64,000 bases of DNA from Acidobacteriota bacterium (GTDB lineage: Bacteria; Acidobacteriota; Aminicenantia; Aminicenantales; Saccharicenantaceae): assembly GCA_039683095.1 (NCBI GenBank), contig JBDKSB010000011.1, positions 1 to 64,000 on the forward strand, read 5' to 3'. Under the pieces are notes generated by a model, which was given only the letters and a program-made list of their open reading frames with translations, was not told where the DNA came from and made no database searches. How positions within the stretch are numbered: position 1 is the stretch's first letter; every line of letters begins with the position of its first letter. The position numbers and the translations under genes are program-made. Shown one piece after another: positions 58,963-64,000 of this stretch.

Positions 58963-59910
58963 ATGAGCGCCAGCGCCCGCCCCCCCGTCCCCCGCAAACC
59001 GCGGGACCGCCGTCATTGGTACCAGGCCTTTTTCGCCCTCGGCCTCAACGCCTGGCTGCCGTCCTGGTTCAAGGGCGAGATCTTCCAGGGCGGGATCAAG
59101 GGCGTCTGCGTGCCGGCCCTTAACTGCTACTCCTGCCCCTCGGCCATGGGCGCCTGCCCGGTCGGGGCCCTGCAGACGTTCTTCGGCGGCCTGCGCTTCA
59201 ACCTGTCGATCGCCGAGAAGAAGTTCGGCCTCTATGTGGCCGGCTTCATGGCCGCCGTCGGCAGCGCCGTGGGCCGCCTGCCCTGCGGCTGGGTCTGCCC
59301 CTTCGGCTTCGTCCAGGACCTCCTGCACAAGATCCCGTCGCCCAAGCTCCGCATCCCGCGGGCCATGACCTTCCTGCGCTACGCCGTGCTGGCGGTCATG
59401 GTTGTCGCCCTGCCGCTCCTCATCGTCGACGAGGTCGGCTACGGCCAGACCTGGTTCTGCAAGTGGATCTGCCCGGCCGGGACGCTCGGGGCCGGCCTGC
59501 CGCTCATGCTCATCAAGCCGGACATCCGGCCGCTCATCGGCTTCATGTACTACTGGAAGGTCGGGCTGCTCGCCCTCTTCCTGGCCTGGTTCGTCGTCAG
59601 CCGTCGGCCGTTCTGCCGGACGATCTGCCCGCTCGGCGCCGTCTGGGGCCTGTTCAACAAGGCCAGCCTTTTCCGCATGGCCGTGGACGACGGGAAGTGC
59701 ACCCGCTGCGACAAGTGCCGCCGGGATTGCCCGGTCGACATGAAGATCTACGAGTCGGCCAACTCGCCCGACTGCGTCCGCTGCCTGAAGTGCATTTCCT
59801 CCTGCAAGTTCGGGGCGGTCAGCTACGGGTTCCTCGGAAAGACGGAGACCGCGCCGGACCTGCGGGCCGGGAAGGCCGCGGGGAGCGGCGCCGCCGGAAC
59901 GGGCCATTAG
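58963..59910 (+). CDS. Membrane polyferredoxin (NapH/YccM-like 4Fe-4S protein)
   Basis: Protein of 315 residues with about five membrane helices. Cysteine motifs are numerous: CVPALNCYSC plus ACP near the N terminus, then CGWVCP, CKWICP and CRTICP at membrane boundaries, and two ferredoxin-type clusters CTRCDKCRRDCP and CVRCLKCISSC at the C terminus. The family passes electrons from quinol or cytoplasmic donors across the membrane. Coming seven bases after the CXXC mini-protein and behind a TlpA thioredoxin, it probably supplies reducing power to an exported thiol pathway (inference). The final 20 residues are a low-complexity Gly/Ala tail. Confidence 0.9.
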   Translation: MSASARPPVPRKPRDRRHWYQAFFALGLNAWLPSWFKGEIFQGGIKGVCVPALNCYSCPSAMGACPVGALQTFFGGLRFNLSIAEKKFGLYVAGFMAAVGSAVGRLPCGWVCPFGFVQDLLHKIPSPKLRIPRAMTFLRYAVLAVMVVALPLLIVDEVGYGQTWFCKWICPAGTLGAGLPLMLIKPDIRPLIGFMYYWKVGLLALFLAWFVVSRRPFCRTICPLGAVWGLFNKASLFRMAVDDGKCTRCDKCRRDCPVDMKIYESANSPDCVRCLKCISSCKFGAVSYGFLGKTETAPDLRAGKAAGSGAAGTGH

Positions 59911-59946
59911 GGCCTCGGCGGAGCGTCCCGGAGACGCGGCCGGACC

Positions 59947-62900
59947 CTAGAGCGTCTTCACCAGCGCGCCCCAGCGCTTGTCCAGCTTGAAGCCGTGCCG
60001 GAGGAAGAACCCCGGCAGGTAGAGGTGGGTCATGACCAGGGGCACGCCCTGGCTGGCCATCCGGCCGCAGAAATCCTCCAGGGCCGCCCCGCCCAGTCCC
60101 GATGACTTCAGCCGCGACGTGACGGCGATGACATCGATCCAGGCCACCCGGCTGGACAGCATCCGGTAACACAGGCCGCCGACGATCCGCTCCTGGGCGT
60201 CCTTGAGCACGAAATGACGGTCCTGCTGCGAGACGATCTTGGGGAAGTTCTCCTTGAAGAAAAGGCGGTAGTTCTGGCCGATCTCGGCCGGGTCGAGCGT
60301 CTCGCTGAACGTGTAGGTCCGTCCGGCCCGGTCCTGGAGGAAGGACTGGACGACGACCCGGCGGCCGCCCTCCTCGCCCTGGGTCACGACGTCCAGGCGC
60401 CGGTCGGGCTCCATGCGCGGGAAGACCATGCGGCTGAAGACCAGAAGGTCGCGCTCGTCATGGAGGGCCGACTGCAGGTCGGACAGCTCGACCTGCTGGA
60501 CGGCCGGCTCGTCGAGCGAGGCGTTCATCCGGGCCAGCAGGCGGTCGAACAGGGCCTCGATCTTCTCGCTCCGGCCGGCGAAGTAGGTGTGCCGGTACAG
60601 GTAGTAGCGGACGATCTCCGGATAGCGGTCGAGGGCGTAGCGGCGGGCCAGGTCGAGGACCCTGCGCTCGCGGTCGCGCGGCGGGGCCAGCGGGGTTGCC
60701 TGCCGCCATTCCTGGTAGGCCTCGACGGCCTGCTCGGCCGGCAGGGGGATGGCGTAGGAACTGTCGAACTCGGCCCGGTAGTGGCGCAGCCGCACGGCCA
60801 GGTCCTCGCCGGGGACGAGGGGGGCTGCGGTCCGGTCGAGCGCGGCCTGCAGCTCAGCGAAGAACGCCGAAGCCTTGTCCCGTCCCATGGCGTCGTAGGC
60901 GGCGTCGAAGATCCAGTCGAGATCGAGCTGATCCCTGATCCAGGGGTAGTTGGCCGAGGCCCGGCGGTAGAAGCCGTCGATGAGCGGCCGGACGATCGAG
61001 AGCGGGCCCGTCGAGGGACGCCAGCCGTCGATCGAGGCCAGGAAGGTGTCGTCGCGGAACTCGAGCTCGGGGACGACGACGTTGACCGGGGAGATGCGGC
61101 CGGGCAGGATGCGGCGGCCGCTCGTCTGCCAGGCCCGGAAGAGGGCCGACATGGCCTCGACGTAGAGCTTCCGCCAGATCGAAGGGGCGGGGAGGGGAGC
61201 CTCGGCGGTCCGCCTCCCGGCGAACTCGCGGATCTTCTCCCAGACGGTCAGGTCGCCGAGGTGGCGCCAGATGACGGCGCCGGTCTTCTCGTCGGTGGCG
61301 CCGAGCGGCGGCAGGACGCGCGGCCCGGCGGGCTGGTCCGACAGGACGGCCGACCAGAGACGGGTCTCGTGTTCCGCCCCGTCGCGGCGGCCCTCCGGCA
61401 GGACGAGCTTGAGGTCGTAGTGCCGCCCGGCCGCGGTGTTGACGCTGATCCGGAAGGTCGTCCGGCGCGGGGCGCTGTAGATGCGCGAGACCCAGATGCC
61501 GTCGGGCGCGATCCCGGCCGTCTCGAAGCTCTCGGCGCCGCAGGCCAGGCGGACCGAATCGCGGAGGAAACCGGGCAGGTCGAGAACGGTCCGGATGCGG
61601 CGCGCCTCGGCCGGGGTGACGCTGTCGTCGCAGACGGCGCGCGGCGGGCGCCTGCCGCCCGCGGCGCCCGCCCGGCGGGACTTCTCGGCGTAGCGCCCGT
61701 AGCGGCGGACCATGCGGTCGAGCTCGCGCTCGGCCTCCTCCGCCAGAGCCGGGTCGGCCCGGTGCAGGACCCAGCTCGCTAGCTCGGCCCGGACGGAGCT
61801 GAAATAGGACGGTTCCCGGATAGCCAGGTCGGCGAGCAGCCGGAAGATGCGCACGAACTGCAGCCGGCCGCTCTCGTCGACCGGCCAGGGCAAGGTTTCC
61901 CGGTAGGCCCGGAGCCGGATCCTGAAGGCGTCGAGACGGCCGCGGCCGAGGCTGGCCGAGACGATCTCGTCCATGCTCTCCCGGTTCAGGAACGGCAGGC
62001 CCGAGCGGACGAAGGCCGCGGCCCCGCCCTGGCCGTAGTCGATATCGGGATCGAAGAGGAGGAGGATGCGGTAGGCCCAGCAGCGGAGCCTTTCGCGCGG
62101 GTGGCGGGCCAGGGCCCGGAGACGCGCCCGGACGAGCTCCTCCGTCCGCAGCGGGCTCTCGAAAAAGACCCGCTCGACCTCGGCCAGGAGGGTCTCGGGC
62201 GGCTGATCGGCGGAGAAAAGAAGCTCGGACAGCCGGACGTGGAGGCGGGCCAGGCCGGGGTCGCCGAGCTTGGCCGGCTCGGCGATGTCCGCGGCCGCGT
62301 AGGTCCGGGCCCGGCGCCAGGGCAGGGACATCCGGCCCGTCGCCGGCTCGAGCGGCAGGTCCCAGCCCTCCTTGACCGGGGCGAAGGCGGCGAACGACGG
62401 GTTGCCGACCCAGAGCGCCGGCTGGCGGGCGAACAGGCCCAGGTCGAGGACGCCGCCGTCGATCTCGTATTCCAGGTCGCCGACAAGCCAGGTCCGCTCG
62501 TCGGCGCCGCGCCGGAGAGGCAGGCGCAGGCCGCGGTTGGTGTCCACGAGCCCCTGGCGGTCGCGGACGATCTCGTCGTGCAGGATGCCCAGGTCGCGGA
62601 AGAACCACAGCGGGATGCGAACCAGCAGGCCGGGGCCGGCGAGGTCGATGGCCCGGCGCCGGTAGAGGTCCTCGATGGCGGCGGCGAACGAGGCCTCGAT
62701 GCGCTTGCGGTTGTACGAGCCCTTGCCGGTGAGCTCGCCGCGCTCGGCGCTGAAGTCGCGGTCCAGGACCTCGAAATTGACGACCCGCTCGTAGGGCGCC
62801 AGGCCCTCGTTGGCGGCGGTGACGATGCGGCGGTAGTACTCGCGGGCGTTCTCCCGGGCCAGGCCCTCGGCCAGGACCCGGTCGCTGTAATCGGGAACGA

Positions 62901-63999
62901 TGAACAGGACGTTGTAGGGCTGGCCGTCGCCGACGAGGAAGGTCCGCCTGATCCCCGGCACGCCGGCGAACTTGTCCTCGACCTTTCGCGGCGCGATGGT
63001 CTGGCCGCGGTTGTTCTTGTAGATGTCCTTTATCCGGTCGACGATCTGGTAGTAGCCGTTCGCCTGGCGCTCGAAGACGTCGCCGGTCCGGAGCCAGAAA
63101 TCATCCGCGGGCTCGCCCGGATAGGGGATGATGTCCCCGGGACCGGCGTCCTCGAGATACCTGGCGACGTAGTGGCCGCTGACCTGGAGCTCGCCCTCGG
63201 GGCCGAGCCGGGCCTTCAGGCCCGGCAGGGGACGGCCGTGCGAGCCGTCGACGTAGCCGCCCGGGGGGGTCATGGTGATCCCGCCGGTCCCTTCGGTCAT
63301 GCCGAAGCCGCTCATGAGCTCGATGCCGTGGCTCGTGAAGAAGCGGAAGACGCGCGGGTCGAGGTAGCCGGCGGCGGAGAGGCCCCATTTCAGGCGCGGC
63401 CCGACGATCTCCCGGACGACGGCGGCCGGATCGGTCCCGGCCGGGGCGGCGTCGATCCGCTCCAGGCACCTCTCGTGGAGCTGGGCCCAGCGGATCGGGA
63501 CGCTGATGAAGCCGGTCGGCCGGACCTTGGGCATGAGGCTGAAGAGCGTCTCGGCCGAGGGATTCCCGGCGAAAACATAAGTGCCCCGCCAGTAGATCGC
63601 GCCCAGCATCTCGAGGTAGCGGCCGAAGGTGTGGTAAAGCGGCAGGAAGCTCAGGAAAACCTCGTTCGGGCCGACCGCGGGCAGGGCGGCCGCCCGGGCG
63701 AAGCGCTTGGCCACCAGGTTGTAGATGGAGAACGAGACGCCCTTGGGCCGCCCGGTCGTGCCCGAGGTGAACATGACCGTGGCCACCTCGTTCAAGCGGA
63801 AGCGGCGGCGCTTCTCCAGCCGGGCGTCGATGTCCCGGCCGCTGAGCCGCTTGCCGAGCTCGGTCAGGAAGACGACCCCGCCGTCATCCCGCAGGGCCGG
63901 GTCGGTGACCAGGATGAGGAAGGGCCGGGCGGTCCGGCCCCGGGCTTCCTTGAGCAGCTTGATACGTTCGCGGTCGTTGGCCAGGGCCATGTTGATGGA
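59947..63999 (-). CDS. Giant ANL (AMP-binding) synthetase with kinase-like middle and C-terminal GNAT domain, 5'-partial
   Basis: At least 1350 residues; the frame is open through the right edge and the canonical N-terminal part of the AMP-binding domain is missing, so the gene begins outside. Visible domains, counted from the ATG at 63990: the adenylation core with TSGTTGRPKGV (about 74-84), FGMTEGTGG, WLRTGD and DRIKDIYKNNRGQ (to about 480); then roughly 700 residues I cannot assign; then a GNAT acetyltransferase domain at the end (about 1220-1347). The central part shows faint kinase-fold words around 830-1010 (DLKLVLP, EHETRLW, GRISPVNVVV, SIDGW), with a Ser where the catalytic Asp would be. 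The adenylation part resembles long-chain fatty acyl-CoA ligases. Substrate unknown. Confidence 0.75.
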   Translation of the reverse strand, partial: SINMALANDRERIKLLKEARGRTARPFLILVTDPALRDDGGVVFLTELGKRLSGRDIDARLEKRRRFRLNEVATVMFTSGTTGRPKGVSFSIYNLVAKRFARAAALPAVGPNEVFLSFLPLYHTFGRYLEMLGAIYWRGTYVFAGNPSAETLFSLMPKVRPTGFISVPIRWAQLHERCLERIDAAPAGTDPAAVVREIVGPRLKWGLSAAGYLDPRVFRFFTSHGIELMSGFGMTEGTGGITMTPPGGYVDGSHGRPLPGLKARLGPEGELQVSGHYVARYLEDAGPGDIIPYPGEPADDFWLRTGDVFERQANGYYQIVDRIKDIYKNNRGQTIAPRKVEDKFAGVPGIRRTFLVGDGQPYNVLFIVPDYSDRVLAEGLARENAREYYRRIVTAANEGLAPYERVVNFEVLDRDFSAERGELTGKGSYNRKRIEASFAAAIEDLYRRRAIDLAGPGLLVRIPLWFFRDLGILHDEIVRDRQGLVDTNRGLRLPLRRGADERTWLVGDLEYEIDGGVLDLGLFARQPALWVGNPSFAAFAPVKEGWDLPLEPATGRMSLPWRRARTYAAADIAEPAKLGDPGLARLHVRLSELLFSADQPPETLLAEVERVFFESPLRTEELVRARLRALARHPRERLRCWAYRILLLFDPDIDYGQGGAAAFVRSGLPFLNRESMDEIVSASLGRGRLDAFRIRLRAYRETLPWPVDESGRLQFVRIFRLLADLAIREPSYFSSVRAELASWVLHRADPALAEEAERELDRMVRRYGRYAEKSRRAGAAGGRRPPRAVCDDSVTPAEARRIRTVLDLPGFLRDSVRLACGAESFETAGIAPDGIWVSRIYSAPRRTTFRISVNTAAGRHYDLKLVLPEGRRDGAEHETRLWSAVLSDQPAGPRVLPPLGATDEKTGAVIWRHLGDLTVWEKIREFAGRRTAEAPLPAPSIWRKLYVEAMSALFRAWQTSGRRILPGRISPVNVVVPELEFRDDTFLASIDGWRPSTGPLSIVRPLIDGFYRRASANYPWIRDQLDLDWIFDAAYDAMGRDKASAFFAELQAALDRTAAPLVPGEDLAVRLRHYRAEFDSSYAIPLPAEQAVEAYQEWRQATPLAPPRDRERRVLDLARRYALDRYPEIVRYYLYRHTYFAGRSEKIEALFDRLLARMNASLDEPAVQQVELSDLQSALHDERDLLVFSRMVFPRMEPDRRLDVVTQGEEGGRRVVVQSFLQDRAGRTYTFSETLDPAEIGQNYRLFFKENFPKIVSQQDRHFVLKDAQERIVGGLCYRMLSSRVAWIDVIAVTSRLKSSGLGGAALEDFCGRMASQGVPLVMTHLYLPGFFLRHGFKLDKRWGALVKTL

Positions 64000-64000
64000 C

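Overview
The window is GC-rich chromosomal DNA from a Gram-negative-type bacterium. Evidence for an outer membrane: two Oar-like TonB-dependent receptors, a TolC-family channel, an OmpA-domain protein, several lipoproteins and a small outer-membrane barrel. The mix resembles Acidobacteriota, and Candidatus Aminicenantes in particular: Ser/Thr kinase with TPR tail, CarboxypepD-type TonB receptors, NTT-type nucleotide carriers, NamZ/DUF1343, a CD1871A-like CXXC peptide and large ANL fusions. That placement is an inference from gene content; there is no rRNA or other phylogenetic marker here. No CRISPR array, rRNA or complete tRNA was seen.

Layout. (1) 1-4786 is the right end of an integrated phage-like element: unknown ORF, terminase large subunit, small reverse-strand gene, HTH/zinc-ribbon regulator, tyrosine integrase, then a 3' fragment of a tRNA-Leu(CAA) gene that is almost certainly the attachment site. 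(2) 4966-9804: receptor-type Ser/Thr kinase with TPRs and a membrane protein with a spermidine-synthase-like domain. (3) 9896-15044: Oar-like receptor (reverse) with promoter and terminator, a 56-residue protein and a divergent OmpA-domain protein. (4) 15165-19423: MacA/MacB-like ABC exporter operon with two permeases. (5) 19511-28999: exported methyltransferase-like protein, then a reverse-strand isoprenoid/lipid region: isoprenoid-synthase-like protein, PilZ protein, polyprenyl synthase, IspH, and a tightly overlapped five-gene operon (SDR, CPBP protein, SDR, PAP2, SDR). (6) 29265-38020: second Oar-like receptor and a metal-type RND efflux operon led by a small Cys/His-rich protein. (7) 38166-41415: two APC-family amino acid transporters and a tautomerase. 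(8) 41536-46641: partner-switching operon (STAS, nucleotide carrier with HEAT repeats, FHA-GAF-PP2C phosphatase, RsbW-like kinase). (9) 46642-51692, convergent: three exported proteins sharing an atypical kinase-like domain, one fused to a PPP-type phosphatase, in one operon with a second nucleotide carrier. (10) 51841-59910: NamZ, glutamine-synthetase-like, URO-D-like, xylulokinase-like, small barrel, TlpA-like thioredoxin, CXXC mini-protein and polyferredoxin. (11) 59947 to the right edge: a very large ANL synthetase with a C-terminal GNAT domain, cut by the window.

The most novel candidate is region 9. All three kinase-like proteins carry export signals, share the same C-terminal tail, and are co-transcribed with an ATP/ADP-translocase-type carrier, which suggests (inference) a phosphorylation system outside the cytoplasm with its own nucleotide supply and its own phosphatase. 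The lipid operon of region 5 is the second candidate. At the DNA level, the window has many near-consensus TTGACN-17-TATAAT promoters. In four genes the -10 box ends exactly 9 nt before the ATG, indicating leaderless mRNAs. Two copies of an inverted repeat with a GGGGTCAAACC core lie at 38026 and 53201; one supplies the -35 box of a transporter promoter.
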